Below are positions 21,489-33,166 of a DNA stretch of 64,000 nucleotides, piece after piece. The stretch is from Plasmopara viticola (Eukaryota > Oomycota > Peronosporomycetes > Peronosporales > Peronosporaceae): assembly GCA_001695595.3 (NCBI GenBank), contig MBPM02000062.1:186001-250000 (forward strand). Reading direction: 5' to 3'. The translations under genes and the position numbers were made by a program. Each line of letters starts with the position of its first letter. Position 1 is the stretch's first letter. Under the pieces are notes generated by a model that saw only the letters and a program-made list of their open reading frames with translations, ran no database searches and was not told the origin of the DNA.

Positions 21489-24400
21489 TTCCATCGAGCT
21501 TCGCAATAGCCAGTTTTTTTCTGTCCTCAATGAGGTAAGCGTCACGGCTAATCTAATTCCGAAGCTGGAATTAAAAGCTTCCTTTCCATCCAAAGATCGC
21601 TAAAGTTGCCGTGAACACCTTTGCTTTGGGCAAATATCCTTCTTAGGCACTAGAGGCATCAACTCTGACGAAGTTGTCATCTTGTGTTGCAGATGCTAAA
21701 AATATACATCCCATGAGCTCCTTCAAACGCGCACTAATCTCACCGGATCCTTGTGCAATCAAATGTTGTAGCTCTCAAACTATACAGAATTGTCAGCTTA
21801 TTTAGCCTGTTGCTTTGATCTCGCAGATAATCAGTCTAAACGACTAAGCTGTGTATTGACTACAAGTGCTACAAGGAATTTGAGGTGGTTGTAGCTATTT
21901 ACTTAGAAAAAGTGTGACTGGTGTCCGATCTTTGTTAAGTATTACAACCAGCTCCGTTATTGTCCATAATCGCATAATCATCATAGTGTCCCACATTATG
22001 ATGATAATTTTTATCTTTGCCGCAATTTATTTCTTCAGTCCGATCCGCTCTTCGCCCACAAACTCTAAGTGAACCGTGTCAGATCGTCTTGAAGGAAGAT
22101 ACGGGCTTCGTTTGATGATCTGTACTTAATTTTGGATGCCCATGACGATTTCCAAAAAATAATTGACTCTCCAACAAGCTAAATCTTAGCGCACGAAGAC
22201 TGACGAACGCCGCTATGGCTACATCCTCTTATATCTTCATCTGTCAGGCTTATTATAATCAAGTAGCTTGACAGTAAGAAAGCAGCAAGGACCAATGGGA
22301 GTGAGTAGTAGCACGTCCTCTGGGCTTCAGGATGGGGCACACGAGCAGAATGATGTCGGCCAAGTGTCGCATTTTGGGATCTATTACAGAAAGATGCGCC
22401 AAGACCGGCGTCTGCGACTACTTAAGTCCTTAGAGTTGGAGTCGTGTCTTTGTTGAAGAATAAATGTCGATTATAGGTACTAGTCGGCAGTTTTATTCCT
22501 TACTGAAACCATATTTGCCCAATGATATAAGCTGATCTTGGCTTTCAGGCTTTGAAGGAGTCGCTGATATACGAGAAAAAGAAATTTAACTGCATAATGG
22601 GATGATTGCAAATGATTTGCGCCTTTTGTCCTCCAAAGTAGTCTCGAGCTCCGAAAAAACAGCTGCTGCGGTCCTTTGTCTTCCTCAAGCATCTGCACGA
22701 CGGCTTCGTGTTCATATCTGATTTGGTTGATCGGATCTGACATCAGCGTGGTCGTGCCGAGATGTGGATCAGAGCGTATATACAAAAGCTTATTTTTTTC
22801 AATTGCCGTCACTGACCTTAACTTTATCGTAACTGGTGTGACACAAGCCTTTAGTTAACTTGCAAGATTAGAAAAACGCTTTGATCAAGCAACAGAGCAC
22901 TTAATCGATGAGATAGAATCTGCGTGTTCTCCGATCTGGTCTGTCTGCACTGCAAGCTTTGCGAGACACGCTTGCACAACTGCTGAGCAAACAATTCGTT
23001 TCATCCCGGGGCTGTGTAAAACATAAACAGGCAGTAGATCGCCTCTTCAATGTTGCTTTGTAAACTCTGTTAGTTGCGCAAAGTAGTCCATGCAAGTTTG
23101 CAAAAGCATTAGGTCAATAATCTAAAACGGATTTGTCGGTAGTAATCCTTTAAACATTTGCTGTTTCTGTTGTGATTACTTTTAAACATATGTATGCTTA
23201 AAAATGGGTTTCTTGGACGCTCAAATCTAAAACAAAGATACTTTGTGCTAAAAGTGATCGGACTAGTCCGCGACCGAACCCAGGTTGCCTGATCTGAATG
23301 CTCGGATTAATTCGTTCTTGAAGCCGATCGATGTGCCGCTGTCTGCAGCATCGCAAAAGCTACAACTTCCTACAGCATCATTGACTAGATTTTTGCTCAT
23401 TAATGTTAATCCCGTTTTTCCAATTAGAGTCCGTGCTTTAAATTCGATTATTATCGAACTCGAAGCTGATGTCTTCTTATCTCTTGTCAGTATATTACCG
23501 TCTACATCTGCCGACTTTCGCAAAAGCAGACGATCACTCTGCCGGTCACAGTCGAACATCTCAAGTTCAGCCTTGAACAATCATAAAAAAAACATCAAGC
23601 AAGGATGCTACATTTATTATTTCGCATCGTTTGTTTGAGTCACGAGTCTATTATCTAATTAAGATTTTTGATAAGCTTTCAAACGCGCGCATAAGTAAAT
23701 GAGCTCCTCGGGGAAATTTAATATCAATCAGCTAGTCTTTTTTGCTAGATCCAATAGTTTGCTGGCACGCAAAAGATCGTGTTAGGCCATTGTACTTTCA
23801 TACACCTGCATGTACAATTTGCGTTAACTTTTTAAGACACAAGCTAAGCTCACGCGGTCCAGGATTTACGCGCCTTCCCGTCGTTAGTGTGCTATGCCTC
23901 AGATAATGTTTTGTCAACCATAAAGCAGCTCTTTAACGACCCTACTCTACACTAAATAGATTCTAAGCTTTCTGCCGATTGTATTGCGCCAAATTTGGTA
24001 CCCGGGAAATAGTAACCTCTTCGACAAACTCTTAGCACTAAATTTGGATGGTACACGGAATAAGTCACACTCAGCCAGCTTTCGCACTTGCCAATCAGTG
24101 TTTCGCGCATCGCATGGTCAGATTCATCACTGTCGGATTTGCTGAAGCTCACCACCACCAAATTCAATTTGGCGCAAGGGCACGAGGTGCGGTCAAAGCA
24201 AAATGAATTTTGCTTAATTTTAATCGACGGGCAAATTTTAAGCTCGCACTTAACGCGCCAGATGTAATTTCCTAAGTCGCCACGTCATAACCTATGAGTG
24301 TTTGCAATGCAAGGACCCTAGGCTCGATGGATGCTTAGTTTGAATAACGCGCGCCTGTTCTAGCCAATTTGTTGCTACCGCAAAAGTTTTCTCATGCAAA

Positions 24401-27400
24401 GTGTCGCTCTCGTTGGGTAGCTCAAAAGCGCAAAGTGCATTATCAGCATTGATTATCAAATCGATGCTACCCACGTCTCACGAAGCTTTTAAAGACGATA
24501 AAATGGATGCATAAATGTACTTTCTACCATCCCTTTGCAACAGCATCAGCAGAGTCGTTCAGCGAGTGGATTAACACAAGTGAAAATTTTGCATGAGTCG
24601 CTGACTGCTAAAGGATCATCATTATGCAATGTACATCATGCTCCTGGGATCAATGCTTTCGTGATAGCTAGAGAGACATAAAGATAAGCTCTGATTGTGA
24701 CCAAAGCATCTTCGACGTCAGCTTCGAAAAGCATAGTCGTGTCACAGACCCAACCATTTGCGTTCACGACCTTATATCAGTTTATCTGGAGTGGGGTGTT
24801 ATCGCAAGAGCGCACTCTACGTGGTAGTAATTTCATCTAAGAAAATGAGTAGACGCTTGTTGTACTGTCAAACTTGTCCGACACAGCCGATAAATGAGTC
24901 GCTTCGTTCAATCGGTCAAAAAAGACCACAGCACCAGGTCGCTCTCACCCGGCCGAGCAGAAATCTACAATAACGAATTGCCAGTAGCACAGCGGTACCT
25001 AGCAAGCTTGCCGATGGTACGGTCGACACTGAATAGATTACAGTTGTGACAAGAATCAGCTCATTGTTTAGGTGACACGACAACACATCAGCGGGTAATT
25101 AAGCTTCACAGTATATGGTGTGGTCATAGTCAAGATTAGCTTGAAATAGTCTCGTCACTAAATGCACTGCTTGTTTCATGACTTGTAAGATCAGCAGCAT
25201 TGCCAGTGTTGTAGCAATTTTACCTGGGATAGAAATCATCTATTGACTGGACCGGTTAAAGAAAGTAAAAGAACACTAAGTGCACGGAGTGTATCTTCGA
25301 TCCTAAGAAGTCAATTAGATCCGTACTATTACTTGATGAAGGAATGACATGATGTGGTCTCAAAGATAGCCTTATAGAGACAGAGGTGTACGCTGTGAAA
25401 GTGACTCGGATTCAGGAGCCAAGAACTCCGTGACATGGTTGTGGTCTTAAGTAAAACTGACAGTGTGATGTCATTAATATTTTTCTCGTTGAAACACAAT
25501 GCAGAAAGAGTTCGAGATTTCAAGTTCTTCAATTTCACACCGACGTATGGCCGGGTAGCAAAGCGATAATTTTCCGCGCTTTCGATAAGCTAAATGCGAT
25601 TACGATCCTAGATCGACATTGATTACGAGAAATATGTAATGCAGAATAAGGTAGCGGGATGTATGCACTTGACTTCGTCGGCGGGCATTTTTAGCAAATG
25701 CGAAATAGTGCCATATCATTCAGCGCGATTATGATATACTCTGGTATAATTTAGTCATGAAAAAACTGTTCTCATACGCACCTGCATCATTCAATCGTCT
25801 GATGACGTATTCTGCTTTCTCTCCACAGGACATATGCACAGACAAACTTTGGTGACATTTGAGTCCATAAGTCGAGCAGAAGTCGCTTACTTAATGCGTA
25901 TAATGCACAAAATATTTTTCCAAGAGCACTTTAATGAATAGCATAGTCTTCGGGCAAATCTAGAGTCATTGTCATTTAGCCCTTTTGTTAAATCGGATAT
26001 ACTTAAGGGATAGCTTGGCCTAATCAATTGCGTACACGAGCACAGTGAAAAGTGTGCAGAAGTGGTTACGCCTCAGTCGGATTCCCAACAAAAGAAGTGA
26101 GAATCAGTTTAGGAAGCCCAAATCTATAAGGCGATTACCAGAGTCAAATACATCTTCTGACCCTGGCCTGACTCGATCCAGGTTAAGCGTGCAGTGTCGT
26201 CTGTGACACATTCGAACTTGCCATCAGCATTGTACTGCTGCAACTAGACACTGTAGAGCGAAATCAAAGTATAGCACTTAAACCTCGGAAGCTCGAGACT
26301 GCAAAGAAAGCCGTACAGGCATTGGCTTGCGATAAAGTAAGCTCTCGTCAAGCTTGGGTCTCATCTACTTGGCTCTGAGCTCTTTGTGGCCCAAGACCGC
26401 GCGTAAATGCGCACTGTAGCATAATTACCTCACCTATTGCTGAAATTGGCCGGGTAGCTTTCATTCTGTATAGAGTTTAAGCAATTTTGCGAGCAAATTT
26501 GGCATCCAAAATAGATGCCTTAGCACCTTAGCACAAGCGCTAACTACATTTTGGTGTTGATCTTTCCTTCAGTCTCTTTGCTGGAACTACCAAGGAAGTG
26601 TGCGATATTTTCCGTACTATTCTCCCAGTAGTACGTCCAGGTATGACTTTCATGACAATATCATGTTTCAACAATTTTTGGTAGTGTACACCTGCCTTTA
26701 GATGTTTGAAAATATGCAGGCCTTGGATCGCTCGCCTCGTCCTGGCTTTCAGCCGGGTAAGACTATCAGTTAAACGCCTCCACATATTTTCTATAATATT
26801 CTAGGGTATTGTACCACTATCCGATAAAAAGAAGTCCTCCATCTAGCATTTACTAGTGTCATCATTTCTCAACACCTTGACAAAAAATATTGATCCGGCG
26901 AGTAATCTCGTTGGCCACAGACACCAAGTCATGCGCTAGCAAAAGTGTTGAGGCGTATGTTGCAGCCAGTGCACTGTTGGTAATTCGTTCGACCATGTGC
27001 ATTCCGTGGGTAATTGTTTTGGCGTTTCGCTGGCAGGTTTCAATCCGACATGATCTAATTTAATTGCTCCAGCATTTAAGTTCAGTTATCCCACTCCGCC
27101 GCCGCGAACTTCATAGCTTGATCATTATCCGGTCAAGACTAAAAAATTTCCGGGTGTATCGTAGCGACCATGGCATGAGTTTTGCTTCCCGAAGAGGTCC
27201 AAAATGCATCAGGCTTAATCACCACTTGAAGATCCTTGTATTATCCAATTGTGCCCACCCTTGACAATCTTCTCGTCCTCTGCTTCGCTTCTAGCACATA
27301 GTCATCCGAAAGCGATAGCAAACCAGCTGATTGGTCATATCGCTTCCATCTAGCGTCGTGGTCAAATAATTTACGTCCGGCTCTGCACGTTGTTTGGCCC

Positions 27401-28792
27401 TCATATCGTCGACATTGAGGTGGTCGATATGTCTAAGATTGCTCTCTTGCTCGTGTAATAGTATTACCTGGTGAGAGACGTTTCAAAGCCACAAAACGGA
27501 ATACAATTATTGTGTATCATTTCCTTTCAGTCATTTCACGTGGTACGACTCAGCTATCAATGCTACCTTTGCGTTGGATCCGTGCATCCAATGTTGCTGA
27601 CTACCATTTGATCTTATAACGGAAGGTAGCATAGTTTGGCTAATGCACCTTTCAACACCAATCGATTTTTCTGCTAAGTATTTATTTTTAATTTGCTGTA
27701 CCCTCCAGACCATTTTTAGACTAGTCTTTATTTGAGTTTGCTGCGTGCAGACCATCACACTATTGGTGGTCACTGCGAGTTATACGTGAGCTTTATTGAT
27801 TGGAACGTTCGACTTGTGCTAGTGAGTGAGGCGACATACCCTATGTCGACGTTCAATTTCTCAATCACTAGAATCGGGGAGATGATCGACACTTTTTGTG
27901 GCAATCCTGACAACGATACTCACATTATGGGAAAACATCTCATGGCTACATCAATATCCGTCTGTGGGTTGGATCCTTAATATAAAAACTGCAAGTAATT
28001 GAATTCGTTTGTGCATTTTCTCTTTCGACTATACGAGCGCGCATTATTGCTACGCTAGATAGGCAAAGTTGCACAAGCTAATGACATTTAGAATTTGTTA
28101 ATTCTACTAACGAGTTCGCTGACTCGTACATGAAAAGCTGTGACGGTCTGCTTTATAACCTTCTCTTGGTGGCCGGCTGAGGGTGCTGCTACATCTTCGT
28201 CGTGATATGAACGGAGTTCATGTGTTTCTTATCTCGATCGAATACGTAGATTGTCAGGATCGTCAAATCGTCCGACTTGATCGTCGGTTTAACTTTGATC
28301 ATTAGTGCTTCAATCAGAGGTACTAGGTGCCCATACTGGTCTTAAAGTGCAACATCTGACTTCAAAATCATGGAAGAAAAGGTCATGCATGATGAACCGG
28401 CAGAAAAGATATCAGCTTTCTTCATCGTTTGTGACATAGCCTTCGCGATCGACAATTTGTTACGATAGCTAGCGCCTATGTTGGAGTGATAATTCTGATA
28501 AGTTGCATACGTAGACGCAAAAAAAATGTTATCAGGGCTTCGATTAGCATTGTTTTGAAATCTTCGAGATGGTTTGTAACCATGAGCAGCTGGCTCGGCC
28601 AAGTCATAATGGCTTCATTTGCCTTCTCTTCCGCATCTATTGGAACTTCATAGTCACCCGCGATGCCTTCAATTTGATTTGAACAATTCCATGCGCCAGG
28701 GGAGATTGCTGATAGAAATCTTAATGTTTAACGTTAAATAAAGTACCAAGTTGTTGACCACGACTTGCATCGTGGTGTACGGCGACTACACA

Positions 28793-28956
28793 CATATGGA
28801 AATGATTGAGGTATCTCTTCAAGAAGTTCGTTCTCATGAATCGTGTCGACATAGCTCATTCTAATGGCCGAAAAAATACCGCAATATGGTAACGATTGAG
28901 GTATCTCTTTAGGGAGTTAGTCCCCATGTACCGTATCGACATAGCTCATTCTAGTG
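28793..28956 (+). repeat. Tandem duplication (~75-89 bp, 2 copies)
   Basis: ATTGAGGTATCTCTT...TCGACATAGCTCATTCTA occurs at 28804-28863 and again at 28894-28953. The ends are exact and the middle diverges. No reading frame spans both copies. Confidence 0.75.
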
Positions 28957-30380
28957 CTCTGTCGCTCCGCGAGTACTGCTTGATTCAGCAGTGACACTGA
29001 CAATTCTTTACCTGGTAATACTCTCGTTCTTGGTTGGTGCACTATCATTGCACCGTCCTTTACTTCTCGCCGCTTGACTTCTTACTATTGCAAGTGGAGT
29101 TGATCGTAGACGATACACCGTCCGAACAAGCTTTCTTTTGGGCCGCCGTGACCTTAGGTAATATTGTATGGTGTGAAAACTTCTATTACCATCAAATCAC
29201 CGGGCTATCTGTGTAGCTCAAAGAAGATAAGTGTTAACTGAAATTCCTATGCCTGTTCTAGTTTACTTCTTTTTGCTACAGCTACATTACCTCAAAGCTT
29301 TTTCTGGTGCAAGTACATAAAAGATATCAGCGTGCAAAATGTTGCACCTGATCGTCATGCTTGACAGAACCGTTCTTGTTTGGACAGATGTGGGCAGATA
29401 TTAGTATTTCAGACATGGCTACCTTGGACCGCCAGCCTCGGTCTACGCGAACCGACTGGTGGCATGAGTCGCAGTGAACCTCCGCTTCCAAATAGCCGCT
29501 CTGGAGGAATGGGCATAAGGAACATTAATACACTACTTCATTTGCATTGAACAGCACAAGAGACTACATCTTGTGACTATTGAATTGCAAGTGGTCAGGT
29601 ACGTGAGTTAATCACGGGTGATATAATGCCTGGAATAATCATGGCTGATCCAGTGTGGCGCATAGCCGTGTAGCCAATCCCTGCAGCCCCTACCGTTCCG
29701 AGCTTGACTAGAGTAATCGGGGCTGAATAACTTTTTCAGCGAGACGGCACTAAGATTTTTCGAATCCCTTATCCACTGCATCTTTTCATGCGGAGCCGTG
29801 TGTTGTGATTGAAGGAGTGGAGGTTTAGCTACAAAGCTTGTAACAAAACGTACTAGGTAAGTCGTAAGTATCTTTCTAGCAGACAGCAAATTAAAAAGTG
29901 CTTAACCACTAGCTTTCTCGATGTAACTCTTCTTATCGATCAATTTACTGCGTTTCATCATTTATGCATCCAACACGCACTATTTCCTTTAATCATGTAC
30001 TTTTACCACAAACAAGCAATTTGTAAATGGGAGCCCACCTCGCACTCAGCATCAATTTGAAAATAATAGTATTGTTATTTTCAACTTACATGGACATGCA
30101 CACCTGAGCTATGTCCCACATTTATAGTATCCAAATTCATTTGTGAGATTTAGAATGCTCGATATCGAATGTTTGGTGTCATGAACATACGTCACTCAAG
30201 CTTAAACATGCTGGTTCGACATTACCGTAATAAATCTGCGTTGCTAATCAAGATTAAACGTCCACTAATTGAATAGCTTATAAAACGAAATCTGCAATAT
30301 TTCACTTTCCTTAAGCACTCGCAACAGACTCAAAATGCTGCGCAGAAATTCTCCTTCAATCCGTCCATACCACTTAACGC

Positions 30381-33152
30381 TCAAACAAAGTACATTGCAC
30401 CTTTCATGGCCTCGTGCAAACTGTACATGCGCAAATCAGTTTCCGTCGAAGAATCATTCAACCCCGACATGACCGAGGCAGTGTCGCTTCCTTCGGCCAG
30501 AAAAAAGCGAGCGCGGAATGCTACGAGATGCGAGTAATACGCTGACGGCACCATAGAGACGGAGCGAGTGCACCGAGCGAACGTGTAGCACAATTTGTAG
30601 GTAAGTGTCTGGAGCTCATCCGCCGTAAATCCAATTTCATTCAACAGCACGTGATAGTGAGTGGGACGACTGGTTCCCTGCAATCCGGCGTGGCTCATCA
30701 AATAAAAGTCGTTCTCGACCGGGTGGCATATTCCCGTTTCCACAACTGTTCCTGCCTTCACATTGCCGCTGCGGTCGGCATCTTTGGGATTGTCGGGAAA
30801 TAAACGAGTGTGGTGGCGCTTTTGAACAATCACAAACGTAATTGGTGGAAGATACCCCGCCTCCAACGTCTGGCACGCTGCACGGATCGCCGTCACTTCA
30901 TGATTCAAAACCATGTGGAACTGTCCTTCACTTACACCGTCGCGGTAAAAGACAATACGGTCAGGCTTGCCACGCGTTTGACGATAAAACTGCTTCAATA
31001 GTTCCATCACCATTTCCTTCAAATTTGTAATCTGCTCAACGCGATGACCTTGCGCACGGATTGACGACGCGTGGCGAATAAAGTTTGCGTCCATCGAAGC
31101 CGTCACAGCGGCGATGGACGGTCGGGTACTATCCATCGGACTTGGGTGGGTCACATCAGCACCAAAGATAATCGTGCGCGACTCTGACACCCGCGGCAAT
31201 GGTCCACTGATCACGCCATTCTTTCCACCTAATTTTGTGTTCACTTTCATCAAAATATTGGCGATGTACTGCGGGTTGCACTTTGCAATGTGCTTCGACA
31301 ACATGCATTGGGATACAATACCCACTCCTGCTTCACTATCAGACATGAGCTTGAGCTCTCCATACGCTTGGGCATCCATTCTTGGATTAATCATCCAAAC
31401 GATCTGAGGCGCAGTTTTGAACGTTTGAGTAGCCGCCTTCACTGCAGCTTGGAACAGACCCCGCACCGAGTCCTCTCGTCGCTGCTTCAAGAGGATTGGC
31501 GGTATTTTGGGTGGACACCGCATTCCAAGTTGCCCCATCTGCGCCATCACAGCTTTGAAAAAAGCTTCAATATTCGCCTGATTGCAGTACCTGGTGTCTG
31601 CCACACTAATGACAGCCCACGACGTAAGCTGCGCTGGCGTATTGAACTTTTTTCCGCGCATGTTCCACGCTCCATCTCGAGGATTCTCACGGGCTCCCCC
31701 ACTGTACTCGATCGTAGGTGGAGGAAGCTGGCGGCCAGTCATCTCCACCATCCGTGGCTCCACATTCAAACCAAACGCCTTTAGTGTTGGGTCTGTACTG
31801 AATCCAGCCTCCCGAAACTTTTGCTCAATCGCACGTTTGCGCTGGTCTGGTGGGGTGCACGTAAACTTGATCATATTCGCAACCTGGTTATCCGTCGCCT
31901 TTCGAGGGCATTTCTGTCCCCCCATGACGTGACACACCTCCATCGGAAGATAATTCTTTTTTTGAAGCGCACCCACATGGAGACACGGCAACTTTGGATA
32001 GCGAAGTCGTAGATTATACGTCTGTTGAAAGTATTGCACAATGGAAAGCCGCTGTCCATTATCGTTCTCAAAGTACGTGTCTTGTGCACTGGTCTTGGTC
32101 AGACCATTGACACGGTAGCTGCGCTTCACGCCTGGGCGATGCAAAATGTTTACCTTCACGCCACGAATGGCCTTGCTAAAGGCCGAGTGCTGATACTTTG
32201 CTAGCGATGCAGGGAGATCTCTCAAGTTTAACGAGCTCACAAGATAATCCAGCACGTCCATCTCTTCCACAAAAGCTGTAGCTGCCAAGTCCAAATTGAC
32301 TACAAGGCGATTTTGGGTGGCCCTCAAGCTCTGGAAATACCCAAACCAGAGCTCGGCGCCTTCTCCAATCGACTTGGCTCCAGTTGCCCCAAACAAATTT
32401 CGCCCAACAATAGTAAACCTTTGAGATGCCGAGTGGCGAAGCGCAATGTCCAGGGCCTGGAGTGCATCGTGAGGCGTATAGTTCAATTTGCCCGCAAAAA
32501 GTTCGTCCAATTGTTGCATGCGAATGGCAACAGGGTCAGCTTCCTTGACAACAGCAGAAAACTCTCTTGCTTTCCCTCCATCGTCGCCAAGCTTGAGCTT
32601 ACCAAAAGTCTGTGTCTGGAAGGGCAACCGACGCGGCGCATACAAATTCTTGCGTGCATCCGATACAACCATCACGTCGGGAAACTGAAGCTTGAGTTCC
32701 GCCATCAGCGCCGCCATAATCTTGTTCGCCAGCGTCTTGGGGGGTCCATCGTTGCCAAAACTTCGGCCATCCTCAGCCATCGTCACGTCATAATGATACA
32801 CGTCGCCTGCCAGTTGAAAATTCACCTTGAAATGATTCGCATACACTTTAACCGCTTTGCCCGCTTTTCCAAAGCCTGGACGGGGAGGAAAGTGCGTGCG
32901 TACGAGCGGCTGCACAAGACGGTCTTCGTCCGAGACGTGCACCTTCGCCTCGAGATCCGAAGCGAGCGACGAGACGCTGACGCTAGGAGCGGCCGCTACT
33001 GGCGCAGGCGGTGGCGCAGTGGCGGGCGGGGGACCGGAGCCGCGACCAGCTGTGGCCGAAGCACCGCGTCCTCTCGCGCCTTGACCGCTGGCGCGTCGGG
33101 GACGTCCAATCACTGGCTCGGATTCTTGCTGCTTGTTGCGCCGACCGGGCAT
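30381..33152 (-). CDS. AGO: Argonaute (AGO-clade) small-RNA effector, 923 aa
   Basis: Binds small RNAs and silences complementary transcripts or directs chromatin silencing. It is one long exon with the full AGO layout: an Arg-Gly-rich tail (RGRG near residues 27-30, then AGRGSG), an N domain, L1, PAZ (about 320-435, including YFENDNGQRLSIVQYF), L2, MID and PIWI. PIWI shows IIFGADVTHPSPMD (about 660), the glutamate finger in GHRVEQI (about 705), FYRDGVSEGQF (about 735) and SAYYSHLVAFRARFF (His about 873), so the D-E-D-H slicer tetrad looks complete. The C-terminus MYFV matches the buried AGO tail. The frame extends 47 codons upstream to 33293, but an oomycete Inr directly abuts ATG 33152, which favours that start, and the protein then opens MPGRRNKQ. 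It stands alone, flanked by gene-poor DNA. The RG tail suggests arginine methylation and Tudor-protein binding. Confidence 0.95.
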   Translation of the reverse strand: MPGRRNKQQESEPVIGRPRRASGQGARGRGASATAGRGSGPPPATAPPPAPVAAAPSVSVSSLASDLEAKVHVSDEDRLVQPLVRTHFPPRPGFGKAGKAVKVYANHFKVNFQLAGDVYHYDVTMAEDGRSFGNDGPPKTLANKIMAALMAELKLQFPDVMVVSDARKNLYAPRRLPFQTQTFGKLKLGDDGGKAREFSAVVKEADPVAIRMQQLDELFAGKLNYTPHDALQALDIALRHSASQRFTIVGRNLFGATGAKSIGEGAELWFGYFQSLRATQNRLVVNLDLAATAFVEEMDVLDYLVSSLNLRDLPASLAKYQHSAFSKAIRGVKVNILHRPGVKRSYRVNGLTKTSAQDTYFENDNGQRLSIVQYFQQTYNLRLRYPKLPCLHVGALQKKNYLPMEVCHVMGGQKCPRKATDNQVANMIKFTCTPPDQRKRAIEQKFREAGFSTDPTLKAFGLNVEPRMVEMTGRQLPPPTIEYSGGARENPRDGAWNMRGKKFNTPAQLTSWAVISVADTRYCNQANIEAFFKAVMAQMGQLGMRCPPKIPPILLKQRREDSVRGLFQAAVKAATQTFKTAPQIVWMINPRMDAQAYGELKLMSDSEAGVGIVSQCMLSKHIAKCNPQYIANILMKVNTKLGGKNGVISGPLPRVSESRTIIFGADVTHPSPMDSTRPSIAAVTASMDANFIRHASSIRAQGHRVEQITNLKEMVMELLKQFYRQTRGKPDRIVFYRDGVSEGQFHMVLNHEVTAIRAACQTLEAGYLPPITFVIVQKRHHTRLFPDNPKDADRSGNVKAGTVVETGICHPVENDFYLMSHAGLQGTSRPTHYHVLLNEIGFTADELQTLTYKLCYTFARCTRSVSMVPSAYYSHLVAFRARFFLAEGSDTASVMSGLNDSSTETDLRMYSLHEAMKGAMYFV

Positions 33153-33166
33153 TTTGCGGAATGAGC
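33151..33166 (-). promoter_or_regulatory. Oomycete-type initiator (Inr) abutting the AGO start codon
   Basis: On the minus strand GCTCATTCCGCAAAAT matches 14 of 16 positions of GCTCATTYYNCAWTTT, with a perfect GCTCATT core. Transcription from the A at 33162 would give a leader of only about 10 nt before ATG 33152. That is very short, but it excludes the 47-codon upstream extension from the mRNA. Confidence 0.6.

Larger units (their letters stand above)
17043..30380. other. 13-kb gene-poor stretch with small repeats
   Basis: I recognise no gene here. Frames are short (about 60-115 codons), scattered and usually overlapped on the other strand. Two places read slightly more like protein. One is a minus-strand frame ending at 19473 (VKETSMAEFRESFDAISIAN and onward, about 50 codons). 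The other is minus-strand sequence around 26190-26350. Neither has a start, a motif or a partner. Two short tandem duplications (21405-21488 and 28793-28956) are listed separately. Confidence 0.45.

Noticed and set aside
32313..33164. 283-codon plus-strand frame opposite Argonaute
   Set aside because: Exact antisense of the AGO N-terminal and N-domain coding sequence; arises from its GC-rich codons.
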